Source: Cellvibrio sp. UBA7661
GTDB taxonomy: Bacteria; Pseudomonadota; Gammaproteobacteria; Pseudomonadales; Cellvibrionaceae
Direction of reading: 5' to 3'
DNA: 64,000 nucleotides
NCBI GenBank assembly: GCA_002483365.1
Contig: DLHT01000017.1
Span: 366,300 to 430,299 of the forward strand
The position numbers were made by a program, and so were the translations under genes. Within the stretch, counting starts at the first letter, position 1, and each line of letters starts with the position of its first letter. Positions 37,570 through 45,928 of this stretch are shown in pieces. The notes under the pieces are model-generated. The model saw nothing but the letters and a program-made list of their open reading frames with translations, was not told the origin of the DNA and did not search any database.

Positions 37570-37654
37570 GCGTGCGTGTGTTTGTGTTAGGTCAAATAAA
37601 AAGTATGACGATGGCATTACACTGCACCCATTTAAATATTTTTGGGGTTTTATT

Positions 37655-38989
37655 ATGTTGCCTATATCTGAACCGGCTGCGGCTAAGCGAAAACCGGAAC
37701 TCTTATCGCCAGCGGGTAGCTTAAAAGCAATGCACATGGCATTTGCTTACGGAGCAGACGCCGTATATGCGGGGTTGCCGAGATACAGTTTACGTGTGCG
37801 TAATAATGAATTTACGTTGGAAAATATGGCTTTGGGCATTGGTCAGGCTCATGACCTGCATAAGCTGTTTTATGTTGTAGTGAATTTGTTGCCGCATAAC
37901 AGCAAAATTAAAGATGTGGTACGCGATATGGGTGAAGTGATTGCACTCAATCCGGATGCGTTGATTGTATCTGATCCAGGAATAATCTATCTGTTGCGTG
38001 AATCTTTCCCGCATATCCCCTTACATCTATCGGTGCAGGCTAATACGATGAATTGGGTTGCAGTAAAATTTTGGCAAGCACAGGGTATCACCCGTGTGAT
38101 TTTGTCGCGCGAGTTGGGGCTTGACGAAATTGCTGAAATCAAGCAGCGCTGTCCTGAGATGGAACTGGAAGTATTTGTGCACGGAGCTTTGTGTATGGCC
38201 TATTCCGGGCGATGCCTTATTTCAAATTATATGAACAAGCGTGATCCTAACCAGGGTGCTTGTACCAATGCTTGCCGGTGGAGTTACTCGGCCGCAAACA
38301 GTGCAGAAAAAATAGTGGTTTCAGATCATGCTACATCACAATCTATTTATGTTGCAGCGTCGGATAATTTACACGATCAATATTTGCTGGAAGAAGATGA
38401 GCACGGAAGTTATCTCTTTAACTCCAAAGATTTGCGTGCGGTTGCTTTAGTTGAAAAGCTGATTGCTATTGGTGTGGACTCACTTAAGATCGAGGGGCGC
38501 ACAAAATCACCCTATTATGCAGGGCGCACAGCACAGGTTTACCGTAAGGCGATTGATGATGCTTGTGCAGGAAAGCCGTTTGATGAATCGCTGTTGTATG
38601 AGCTGGATGGCTTGGCTAATAGAGGATATACCGAAGGCTTTTTGCGCCGTCATCATTTACAGGCTATGCAAGAGTATGCGCGCGGCCACAGTGTAGGCGA
38701 AGAACAAATAGTCGGCGAGGTGATTGGAAAGAATCACGCAGGAGAATTAATTATTAATGTTAAAAATAAAATTCTAGCGGGCGAGCAATATAACTTGATG
38801 ACACCGAAAGGTAATTTCGCGTTTACACTGTCCCGGATGAGCAACCTACACGGAGAATCTATTCAATTGGCTCCCGGCTCGGGGCATAGGGTATGTATAA
38901 CGCCTCCGTTGGGTATGGATTTGAGCGATGAAAAATGGCTGACTTGTGCGGTATTGATTAAAGCGCGAGAAGGCTCAGCTGCAGCGTAA
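37655..38989 (+). CDS. trhP: U32 peptidase-like tRNA uridine hydroxylase TrhP
   Basis: 444 aa (E. coli YegQ/TrhP 453). U32-family Fe-S protein that makes 5-hydroxyuridine at position 34 of tRNA by an O2-independent route. It is recognised by KPELLSPAGSLKAMHMAFAYGADAVYAGLPRYSLRVRNNEF, SVQANTMNWVAVKFWQ and RVILSRELGL. Cluster cysteines lie in GALCMAYSGRC and GACTNACRW. The C-terminal EVIGKNHAGELII domain follows. The next gene is a YfhL-like ferredoxin that probably serves as electron donor. This is one of three U32 proteins in the window, and the NarL box upstream suggests induction under nitrate respiration. Confidence 0.9.
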   Translation: MLPISEPAAAKRKPELLSPAGSLKAMHMAFAYGADAVYAGLPRYSLRVRNNEFTLENMALGIGQAHDLHKLFYVVVNLLPHNSKIKDVVRDMGEVIALNPDALIVSDPGIIYLLRESFPHIPLHLSVQANTMNWVAVKFWQAQGITRVILSRELGLDEIAEIKQRCPEMELEVFVHGALCMAYSGRCLISNYMNKRDPNQGACTNACRWSYSAANSAEKIVVSDHATSQSIYVAASDNLHDQYLLEEDEHGSYLFNSKDLRAVALVEKLIAIGVDSLKIEGRTKSPYYAGRTAQVYRKAIDDACAGKPFDESLLYELDGLANRGYTEGFLRRHHLQAMQEYARGHSVGEEQIVGEVIGKNHAGELIINVKNKILAGEQYNLMTPKGNFAFTLSRMSNLHGESIQLAPGSGHRVCITPPLGMDLSDEKWLTCAVLIKAREGSAAA

Positions 38990-39016
38990 ATCATGCGCGA
39001 ATATTACTGGTGAAAA

Positions 39017-39100
39017 TGCAGAGTGAATAATACAGAGTGAACAATACAGAACGAACAATACAGAGCCAACAATACAGCGCCGATAATGCAGGGCGAAACC
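39017..39100 (+). repeat. 14-bp tandem repeat, six units, abutting ferredoxin start
   Basis: Six consecutive 14-base units begin at 39017, 39031, 39045, 39059, 39073 and 39087, each a variant of TACAGAGTGAACAA. The last ends two bases before the ATG at 39103. The period is not a multiple of three, so it is not coding. It occupies the whole gap after trhP and includes the ribosome-binding region of the ferredoxin gene. Confidence 0.9.
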
Positions 39101-39102
39101 AG

Positions 39103-39318
39103 ATGAAAAAAACAGCGCATCAGTTCTTGCTGGAAATTGATGGCTCTTGTATTAATTGTGATATGTGTGTGCCTGAGTGCCCCAGTGATGCTATCGCAAT
39201 GGGGGAGCGCCACTATGTGATAAATATTGATACCTGTATTCGCTGCGAGGGCTATTATCCATCACCTACTTGTGTGGCGGTTTGTCCAATAGATTCTGTA
39301 CGGAAAAAGATATTGTAA
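39103..39318 (+). CDS. YfhL-type 2[4Fe-4S] ferredoxin
   Basis: 71 aa. It has two cluster motifs, CINCDMCVPECP and CIRCEGYYPSPTCVAVCP; the second carries the insertion typical of YfhL/Alvin-type ferredoxins. It is shorter than E. coli YfhL (86) and lacks its C-terminal tail. ATG 39103 begins the domain; the GTG at 39037 would translate through the tandem repeats. The likely partner is TrhP encoded just upstream. Repeat arrays lie on both sides. Confidence 0.85.
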   Translation: MKKTAHQFLLEIDGSCINCDMCVPECPSDAIAMGERHYVINIDTCIRCEGYYPSPTCVAVCPIDSVRKKIL

Positions 39319-39329
39319 TAAAAGGGATT

Positions 39330-39432
39330 CTATAAGAAAAAAGATTCTATAAGTAAACAGAAGCTCTATAAGTAAACAGAAGCCCTATAAGAAAACAGAA
39401 ATCCTATAGGTAAAAACTCCTATAAAGAATCA
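39330..39432 (+). repeat. Degenerate 16-19-bp tandem repeat, six units
   Basis: The core CTATAAG(T/A)AAACAGA recurs at 39330, 39347, 39366, 39385, 39404 and 39420 (spacing 17, 19, 19, 19, 16). It is immediately downstream of the ferredoxin gene and non-coding. Confidence 0.85.
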
Positions 39433-39482
39433 ATCCCGTAAAAAAGTCCCGTAAAAAATTCCTGCAAAAAAGTCCCTGTTAA
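39433..39482 (+). repeat. 13-bp tandem repeat, four units
   Basis: Units of the type GTCCCGTAAAAAA recur every 13 bases (TCC at 39434, 39447, 39460, 39473). It directly follows the previous array and ends before the stop of the convergent gene at 39490. Confidence 0.85.
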
Positions 39483-39489
39483 TCAATTA

Positions 39490-39867
39490 TTATTCTAACT
39501 GCCTGACAGGCAATAATTGATAAACGCTATTTAATGCTTTATGCATATCGCTTATGGAATAGTTTTGATGTTCCCGTTTTTTTAAGCCCAGGCTGCTTAA
39601 TTCCAGATGCCAGGTAGGTTCAATATTGTGTTGATGAAGCACTTGTTTGACACAGGCAATTTTACACCCATCTAACGCAAGAATAGGGCGGCCGGATTTT
39701 GCTATTTTTACCAGCCCCTTCACGTTGCCCCCAACCCCTGCGATACACGACATTTGCGCATGCTTTTCGCGGTCTAGAACAATCGCCAGATCATTGGCCA
39801 TTTGAGCCAGATTGGAGCAGCCTGAACAGGAGTATACCAGTGGGAAGTATTCAATTTTTTTACTCAT
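39490..39867 (-). CDS. DGC-domain cysteine-rich protein (putative metal-binding)
   Basis: 125 aa. It resembles the DGC domain family (PF08859), named for the Asp-Gly-Cys seen here in LALDGCKIACVKQVL. Further cysteines occur in YSCSGCSNLAQ and MSCIAGVGG, giving a likely metal or Fe-S site. ATG 39867 is 8 bases from an AGGAG; an earlier ATG six bases upstream is too close to it. Its function is unknown. It is upstream of nothing on its own strand and lies between the repeat arrays and narK1, whose transcript may read into it. Confidence 0.8.
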   Translation of the reverse strand: MSKKIEYFPLVYSCSGCSNLAQMANDLAIVLDREKHAQMSCIAGVGGNVKGLVKIAKSGRPILALDGCKIACVKQVLHQHNIEPTWHLELSSLGLKKREHQNYSISDMHKALNSVYQLLPVRQLE

Positions 39868-39969
39868 ATTCATCTCCTGAAGCGTTGATGAAATTACATA
39901 AAGCACAACCAATAGTAAAAAAATGTTGAACTAATGCGTTTGATTTTCATCAAGTGTTATTGCATGGCT

Positions 39970-41229
39970 TCAATGTTTCAAGAGGTTGCGGCGCTGTAGC
40001 TCGCCTGCCGCGTGTATAGGACGAACCTCAGTGAAGTACATCCACATTAAGGATGTCCAGATAATGCCGAACATAAACATAAATGCCGAGGAGCGGACGC
40101 CCGTTAGATCCACTAAGGCACCGAATAACACCGGTAAAATAAATCCACCCAGTCCGCCTGCCAATCCTACAACGCCAGAAACAACGCCAATATTGTGTGG
40201 GTAATCATCGGATATGTATTTGAATACGGACGCTTTACCAACAGCAAAGGCAATGCCCATGGTAAACATAATGATGGTAAAGCTGGTGGCGTTTAAGCCA
40301 AGATGAAAACTCATAGGGCCATTGATCGTGGTAATCACAATTTCAGTAGGCGGGTAGGATAGAAAAAATAAACACAGCAGTGATACCCACAGCACCCACC
40401 AGGTGACGGTGTGCGCACCAAATTTGTCGGAGAAATATCCGCCCAGCGCGCGCAAAATGCCACCCGGTAAACTAAAGGCAACTGCTAATAACGCCGCCGT
40501 TTTTAAATCGAAACCGTATTCGGTGATGTAGTATTTTGTCATCCACAATGAGAGTGCGACATAGCCGCCGAATACAATTGAGTAGTACTGGCTGTAGCGC
40601 CATACACGCGGATCTTTTAACACCGCCAATTGTTGTTTGATCGTGATATTGCTGGTCGCCTTATGGGTGCTATCAGTAAAACTAAAAAACCAGAATAACA
40701 GTGCAGTAATCAACATAAGCACAGCGTAAACTTTGGGAACCATGGTCCAGCCATAAGCGACAACAATTATCGGTGCAACGAGTTTAGTTACTGCTGCACC
40801 GGTATTGCCGGCACCAAATATTCCCATTGCTAATCCTTGCCGCTCTTTTTTAAACCAACGTGCGCAATACGCAATGCCAACAGTAAATGATCCGCCAGCA
40901 ACGCCTACAAACAAACTTAATACTAAAAATTGCCAGTAAGCTTGTGCATAGGAAATTAGCCAAATAGGTATGACGGTTGAGATCATCAGTAAAAAAAATA
41001 CAATTCGCCCACCGAACCTGTCGGTCCACATTCCCATTGGCAAGCGGATTAATGAGCCGGTTAATACGGGCATTGCAATCAATAAACCAAATTCCGTTTC
41101 ATTGAGTGAAAGCGCTTCTTTGATGGGGATGCCGATGACCGCAAACATCATCCAGATCATAAAACAAATGGTAAATGAAAAGGTGCTGGCGATAACAACA
41201 GACCAGGCTTTGTGTTCACTGCTTGCCAT
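39970..41229 (-). CDS. Nitrate transporter NarK (type 1, symporter-like)
   Basis: 419 aa major-facilitator protein with twelve helices, beginning MASSEHKAW. Signature segments are RLPMGMWTDRFGGR, VGVAGGSFTVGIAYCARWF, GIFGAGNTGAAVTKL and VVGLAGGLGGFILPVLFG. The compact form and sequence place it with NarK1/NasA-type nitrate/H+ symporters, unlike the 538-aa protein at 29182. Having both types fits paired import and exchange, as in Paracoccus or Pseudomonas. ATG 41229 has a GGGAGC in front; the frame to 41364 is spurious. A NarL box lies 130 bases upstream. Confidence 0.9.
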   Translation of the reverse strand: MASSEHKAWSVVIASTFSFTICFMIWMMFAVIGIPIKEALSLNETEFGLLIAMPVLTGSLIRLPMGMWTDRFGGRIVFFLLMISTVIPIWLISYAQAYWQFLVLSLFVGVAGGSFTVGIAYCARWFKKERQGLAMGIFGAGNTGAAVTKLVAPIIVVAYGWTMVPKVYAVLMLITALLFWFFSFTDSTHKATSNITIKQQLAVLKDPRVWRYSQYYSIVFGGYVALSLWMTKYYITEYGFDLKTAALLAVAFSLPGGILRALGGYFSDKFGAHTVTWWVLWVSLLCLFFLSYPPTEIVITTINGPMSFHLGLNATSFTIIMFTMGIAFAVGKASVFKYISDDYPHNIGVVSGVVGLAGGLGGFILPVLFGALVDLTGVRSSAFMFMFGIIWTSLMWMYFTEVRPIHAAGELQRRNLLKH

Positions 41230-41293
41230 AAAAAGCTCCCGATAAGCACAATTAAAATCATTTAACATTAACAATAAATTTTTCTGTTTTATC

Positions 41294-41338
41294 GGCAGTG
41301 TACTGCCAGGCGGGCAGTGCTTGCTATCGGGCGATAGC
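41294..41338. repeat. Two adjacent palindromes in narK1 leader
   Basis: GGCAGTGTACTGCC (41294-41307) and GCTATCGGGCGATAGC (41323-41338, near-perfect). They lie between the NarL box and the narK1 start, where a leader or operator could be. Neither is followed by a T run on the minus strand. Confidence 0.6.
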
Positions 41339-41357
41339 ACTATGAATTGGTACTGCT

Positions 41358-41373
41358 TACTCACAAATAGGTA
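41358..41373. promoter_or_regulatory. NarL 7-2-7 box upstream of narK1
   Basis: TACTCAC-AA-ATAGGTA, paired heptamers two bases apart with one mismatch to consensus. It lies between narK1 and the 3' end of ubiV, so narK1 is the only possible target. Confidence 0.75.
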
Positions 41374-41408
41374 AGCGTTAACGCAGGTAAATTACGATGG
41401 CTGGTGGC

Positions 41409-42302
41409 TCAGGTGTTATTACTAGTGGCAATAATCAATTCTTTTCCTGCTTGATCATGCCAAAAACCATTGCAGTCAGGATTTTCCAAAGGAAATGTTG
41501 TCGGGGTGTGCAATTGTTGTTGAAAGCGTTCAAGCCATAAAAAAGTTTCATGCTCTTGTGGGCTTAAACGAATAATGTCGATAGTGTTTTGCAAACCTTG
41601 CAGGTCATTGATTAAATTGTGGCGAAAGCCCGATTGGGTTTGTATGCCATTCAGTGTAAATAAACGCTCGCCCTCCTGACTGGTGACTGCTCTGCCTGCG
41701 GGGTATTTTTTGCAGCATAAATCACATTGATCTTTGGGTTTTCCTTCGGCTCGCGCAGTAAAACAGCGTGCGGACCAAGCTAGCGGTAAATGGCCAAAAG
41801 CAAATAGCTCGGTTGTAAAATACTCCCGCAGATCAGTTATTTCGCTGTTGTTTAACAGGGTACTGATCCAGCGTAAGGGCAATTCAACCGGTACTACCCA
41901 GCGCTGCATGCCCATTTTCATTAAATACCGCAAACTGTGCTGGTTGTAGCAGTTGAGGGTATTGCCTGCTACGAAAGGTAGCCCCCGCTCATTGAGCAAA
42001 CGCACAGCACCAATATCGTTCGCTTCAATTAAAAATTCACCGTTGTCGCAGTAGCGATTTAGCTCGCGCAAATCTGCTGGGGACTCCAATAGCGTCATAG
42101 TAGAGAGCACGACTTCTTTACCTGCTTCACGCAGTTGGTGCGCTATGGCGATGTAATCTTCCAAACGCAATTCGCGTCGTTTAGGACAAACTGTTTCGCC
42201 CAGGTAGATAATATCCACGTTGGATTCCGCTGCACTGCGATAAAAATCCAAAATGTTATTTTTATCCCAAAAATATAAAATCGGACCGAGTGAAAATTTC
42301 AT
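41409..42302 (-). CDS. ubiV: O2-independent ubiquinone hydroxylation protein UbiV
   Basis: 297 aa U32-family Fe-S protein. It works with UbiU to hydroxylate ubiquinone precursors without oxygen. Cys39 (GETVCPKRRE) and the group RCFTARAEGKPKDQCDLCCKKYP match the four cluster ligands of E. coli UbiV (C39, C180, C193, C197). ATG 42302 follows ubiU by 16 bases; the frame extends upstream into ubiU. The quinone made feeds the quinol-oxidising NarI and NorB encoded nearby. Confidence 0.93.
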   Translation of the reverse strand: MKFSLGPILYFWDKNNILDFYRSAAESNVDIIYLGETVCPKRRELRLEDYIAIAHQLREAGKEVVLSTMTLLESPADLRELNRYCDNGEFLIEANDIGAVRLLNERGLPFVAGNTLNCYNQHSLRYLMKMGMQRWVVPVELPLRWISTLLNNSEITDLREYFTTELFAFGHLPLAWSARCFTARAEGKPKDQCDLCCKKYPAGRAVTSQEGERLFTLNGIQTQSGFRHNLINDLQGLQNTIDIIRLSPQEHETFLWLERFQQQLHTPTTFPLENPDCNGFWHDQAGKELIIATSNNT

Positions 42303-42318
42303 AATAAACCCCTTTCTT

Positions 42319-43326
42319 CTATCGCCATTGCCGTTCATAAGCGCCAAGGGTAGTTTGGCTGCCTTCTGCCAATTGCGTGAGCGCCGCCTGCCATTCCGTT
42401 TTGACTAAAAATTTTTCCGGAGTGGAGCGGCAGCAATCAATAGCCTGTCGCCATGCACGTGTCACTTGTGCAACGTAAGCGGCGCTGCGTTGACGCCCCT
42501 CAATTTTTAATGAGCGAATACCCAGCGCAAGTAATTCCGGCAATAACTCCATGGTATTTAAACTGGTGGGTTCTTCTAATGCGTGATAAGGCGTTGAGCC
42601 GGGTTCATCGGCGAGGGTAAAACGGCCTTTGCAAAGTGTGGGATAACCTGCGGTTTCGTTCGTGCCAAAACGATCAATTAATACGTTATTCAAACGCGAC
42701 TCCAACACGCCATTGTGATCTTCCCAGCGCACAAATTCGGCAGGAGAACAGGCGCCAAACGTGTTGGGCGATTGACCGGTTAAGTACGAACTTAAATAAC
42801 AGCGGCCTTCCGCCATAATGCACAGGCTGCCAAACGCAAATACTTCCAGGGGGGTAGTGCAGGAGTGCGCCAGATTTTTTACCTGGGCGATAGACAATAC
42901 GCGAGGTAAGACTACGCGCTGCACATTAAATTGTTGGCTGTAGAAATCGATTGCAGCAGCGTTAGTAGCTGAGGCTTGCACCGATAAATGCAGTTCTGCC
43001 TGTGGATAGCGTTCAGCTGCGTATTGCAGAATGCTTATGTCCGCGATAATCAGTGCATCAACACCAGACTCAACCGCTTCATCTACTGCTGCGCTCCAAT
43101 GTTGCCAGTTATCCGGGTGCGCGAAGGTATTAATGGCCACATGCAATTTGCACTGGTGTTGATGTGCATAACGAACGGCTTCTTTGAGTTTAATGGCATC
43201 CAGATTTAAACCGGCAAAATGGCGAGCGTTCGTCTGGTTGCGCAGCCCAACATAAACCGCATCAGCTCCATTATCGATAGCGGCTTTTAATGCCGGAATA
43301 TTGCCTGCAGGACACAACAATTCCAT
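42319..43326 (-). CDS. ubiU: O2-independent ubiquinone hydroxylation protein UbiU
   Basis: 335 aa U32-family protein, partner of UbiV. It starts MELLCPAGNIPALKAAIDNGADAVYVGL. Cluster cysteines are in GSLCIMAEGRCYLSS, FGACSPAEF and YPTLCKGRF, the expected four. SLKIEGRQRSAAYVAQVTRAWR is the conserved U32 C-terminal region. It is divergent from ubiT across 84 bases. Confidence 0.94.
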   Translation of the reverse strand: MELLCPAGNIPALKAAIDNGADAVYVGLRNQTNARHFAGLNLDAIKLKEAVRYAHQHQCKLHVAINTFAHPDNWQHWSAAVDEAVESGVDALIIADISILQYAAERYPQAELHLSVQASATNAAAIDFYSQQFNVQRVVLPRVLSIAQVKNLAHSCTTPLEVFAFGSLCIMAEGRCYLSSYLTGQSPNTFGACSPAEFVRWEDHNGVLESRLNNVLIDRFGTNETAGYPTLCKGRFTLADEPGSTPYHALEEPTSLNTMELLPELLALGIRSLKIEGRQRSAAYVAQVTRAWRQAIDCCRSTPEKFLVKTEWQAALTQLAEGSQTTLGAYERQWR

Positions 43327-43365
43327 CGTCTACCTCCAATGGTTTATAGCCAGCCTGATATTGGC

Positions 43366-43381
43366 TTGCCATGATTGGCAA
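43366..43381. promoter_or_regulatory. Palindrome between ubiU and ubiT
   Basis: TTGCCATGATTGGCAA, a perfect 16-base palindrome (TTGCCA-TGAT-TGGCAA) 30 bases before ubiT. It is not an FNR box (wrong arm sequence and spacing). It may be an operator for the divergent promoters. Confidence 0.4.
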
Positions 43382-43410
43382 AGTGCTATTGTGGGCGATG
43401 AGGTGAAAAA

Positions 43411-43923
43411 ATGTTATACCAACAAAGGGTAAGCCAAGGGGTAGATAGTATCGCGCGGGCACTGATGCCACGCCTGCCGGTGGCGCTGAACTGGATCGGG
43501 CGAGCGGTGCCTGACCGGCTTCAACATTTAGCATTGGCGCGCAGTTTGAATTATCTATTGCGCGAGGCAATTGTCTTGGGCGAGCTGGATTTTTTTACAG
43601 ATAAAGTGCTGAATATTTGCATTAAAGATCTGGGAGTTAATTGTAGTATCCGCTACCGGAATAAAAGTTTATTAGTCGCAGAGGTGGTGTCAAATCCGCA
43701 TTTGCGTTTTAGTGCAGACAGTTACGATCTATTATTGATTGCCACCCAAAAGCTGGATCCTGACATGTTATTTTTCCAGCGGCGTCTGGAAATGAATGGC
43801 GATACTGAATTGGGATTGGGAATAAAAAATATGCTGGCCAGTATAGAACTGCATTCACAATTACACCCACGCGTTGCAGCAACTGTGCAACAAATCGCGG
43901 GGCTTATCCTGCGTTATCGATAG
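43411..43923 (+). CDS. ubiT: Ubiquinone biosynthesis accessory factor UbiT
   Basis: 170 aa SCP2-domain lipid-binding protein required for anaerobic ubiquinone synthesis (E. coli UbiT/YhbT 174 aa). SCP2-type segments are FTDKVLNICIKDLGVN, DSYDLLLIATQKLDPDMLFFQRRLEMNGDTELGLGIKNML. The divergent ubiU-ubiV/ubiT arrangement is that of E. coli and leaves little doubt. Confidence 0.92.
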   Translation: MLYQQRVSQGVDSIARALMPRLPVALNWIGRAVPDRLQHLALARSLNYLLREAIVLGELDFFTDKVLNICIKDLGVNCSIRYRNKSLLVAEVVSNPHLRFSADSYDLLLIATQKLDPDMLFFQRRLEMNGDTELGLGIKNMLASIELHSQLHPRVAATVQQIAGLILRYR

Positions 43924-43931
43924 CTGTTTTC

Positions 43932-43973
43932 AAAAAAAACTGCACACCGGCTAAGGGGGCGCGCCGGGTGCAG
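43932..43973 (-). terminator. Terminator after nrdD
   Basis: Stem CTGCACACCGGC / GCCGGGTGCAG with a G/C-rich loop; on the minus strand it is followed by eight T. It ends the nrdG-nrdD transcript. Confidence 0.85.
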
Positions 43974-44044
43974 AAACGGCTGAGGAGGCTTCAGCATGCA
44001 TCGGTAGTCAAATAATTATCACGTTTTAGCTAATTAAAACCCGC

Positions 44045-45889
44045 TTAGGCAGATGCAGTAGCGCGGTGTTTCTCCGTTTGGTGTTGAGCACTATTAACAG
44101 GAAGATTGCGTGCTTTTTTGATGTGATAGTGGCGCAGCTTGTGCTCTTTACGCCGTCCGGCACTGAACGACGAAATACGTTTTAAATAACCGATTACGCG
44201 GGTGCCGTAGTCCACATCATCTGACCCGCACGCGGAGCATTTGTGAAGTGTTCGTTTGTCGATTTGCTGGCATTGATTGCAGATAGTGATTTTTACGTTG
44301 ATACAAAAATAGTTACAGCCTGTTTTAGCGGCGATATTGATTAGCCTCAGGTAGGCGTCGGCAGTCAAGGCTTCATCCAGATTCAAATGTAACGCGGAGC
44401 CACCATCCAAATAATCAATCAGCTCGCGACCGTGCAGAATAAATTTATCAAGCGGGTTGGTGTTATCGTCCTCCACCACATAAAAATACGAGTTATAGCA
44501 CTCACGTGCGACTTTATAGCCGTCGGCTTTATCCCACTTCGCATTTTTCACCCCAAGGTTTTCAGCGGGTACAAATTCGGTATTGAATAAATAACCAAAT
44601 TCTTCTTTTGCTGCGCGGTTAGCGTTGTAAATCACCTTTAAATGATTTTGCACAAATTCAATGTATTCCGCGTTGTTGCTGGCCTGAATGCCTTGCGATT
44701 CTGCGGCCTCCACCATGCCGTTAATACCAATGGTAAGAAATTGTTTATCCAAACTGATAAAGCCTGCGGAATAAACATTGAGCATACCTGCTGCCAAATA
44801 TTCTTCCATGAGTTGGCGATAGGCGACTTGGTAGCAGTGGATTTTTTTAACTTCAGTGAGCAGGTCGCGGCCGTCCTGTACCAGCCGATTCATGTTAATG
44901 GTGATGACATTAATTGAGCCGGTTGCAACACCGCCAGCGCCGAGCGTGTAGGAGAACGTATGGTCACTAATTTCGTTGCGCAGACGGCAGCAAGAGGCAA
45001 GTGAATCAGCATTGTCAGACAGGTAAATAAAAAATGCGCTGCCTTGTGCTAAATGGGAGCCAATCGACGCCGCAAAAGAATGGTCTTTACATTGGCCATT
45101 TTCAGTGAGCATGGCGACGGTCACCACCGGAAATGTCAGCAGGGTTTTGCTGCGCTCGGCATTAAACCACTGCAGGAAAAAATCCTGTAGTTTGGCAACA
45201 CTGTTCCATTCAGGTTTGGTGAAGTCCGGAAATACAAATTCACCAAACATGGAATCAAAGTAATGTTGGTCATAAATAGAAATGTTCCAGAACACACTTT
45301 GGTAGCCACGTGCGGCAGCGGGCTGGTTGAGGGCATACACCACATGTTGCAAATGGTTGGCAATTTGTTTGGTGTGGGTATTCAGGTAGTCATCGCCATA
45401 ATCTTTGCGGGCAAAATAATCAAAATAGGTAAGGAATTCGACGGTGGCTATGGCTCCGGCAAATTGTGAGCTCACAGCAAATACAAAATTCACAAAAGTA
45501 CCGCAGAAAGATTCCAGGTGTTGCGGGGCGCGGGATTCTCCGCCCAGCTTGGTTAATCCATCCAATAAAAAAGGGTACATGGTGAGCGATGCGCAATAGG
45601 GTTTGAGGCTGGTTTCATCGTGCACATAAATTTCATGCTGTTCAATCTGGCGGATATATTCTACGGCCATGCTATCGCCAAACAACTCACCAATTTTTCG
45701 GCTCACTTGTGCGCGATTCACCTGCACAAAAAAGTCTTTCATTAATTCGGCTTCAAGGGTAGCAATATTTTTTTGTGTGACATTGGCATTGGCATCCATG
45801 GTGGAGCCATCAGCTGCATTTTCAGCGGCCAGATAGTGCTGAATAAAATTCAGTTTTTCATTCAGTTGGGCAGGGTTTAATCGCAACAT
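44045..45889 (-). CDS. nrdD: Anaerobic ribonucleoside-triphosphate reductase NrdD
   Basis: 614 aa class III ribonucleotide reductase, which makes dNTPs without oxygen. The glycyl-radical motif RVIGYLKR places the radical Gly near residue 567. The zinc site is CNQCQQIDKRTLHKCSAC just before it. It is about 100 residues shorter than E. coli NrdD, and no N-terminal ATP-cone motif is seen, so allosteric activity control is probably missing. The tail after the radical site (47 residues, basic) is unusually long. It is preceded by nrdG, 39 bases upstream. Confidence 0.94.
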   Translation of the reverse strand: MLRLNPAQLNEKLNFIQHYLAAENAADGSTMDANANVTQKNIATLEAELMKDFFVQVNRAQVSRKIGELFGDSMAVEYIRQIEQHEIYVHDETSLKPYCASLTMYPFLLDGLTKLGGESRAPQHLESFCGTFVNFVFAVSSQFAGAIATVEFLTYFDYFARKDYGDDYLNTHTKQIANHLQHVVYALNQPAAARGYQSVFWNISIYDQHYFDSMFGEFVFPDFTKPEWNSVAKLQDFFLQWFNAERSKTLLTFPVVTVAMLTENGQCKDHSFAASIGSHLAQGSAFFIYLSDNADSLASCCRLRNEISDHTFSYTLGAGGVATGSINVITINMNRLVQDGRDLLTEVKKIHCYQVAYRQLMEEYLAAGMLNVYSAGFISLDKQFLTIGINGMVEAAESQGIQASNNAEYIEFVQNHLKVIYNANRAAKEEFGYLFNTEFVPAENLGVKNAKWDKADGYKVARECYNSYFYVVEDDNTNPLDKFILHGRELIDYLDGGSALHLNLDEALTADAYLRLINIAAKTGCNYFCINVKITICNQCQQIDKRTLHKCSACGSDDVDYGTRVIGYLKRISSFSAGRRKEHKLRHYHIKKARNLPVNSAQHQTEKHRATASA

Positions 45890-45928
45890 AAAAACTCCTT
45901 ATGAAAAATGCCGGTAATTGGCGAATTG

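Noticed and set aside
37582..37595. FNR-like TTGTG-N4-GTCAA upstream of trhP
   Set aside because: Only seven of ten positions match; kept as a note in the NarL box entry.
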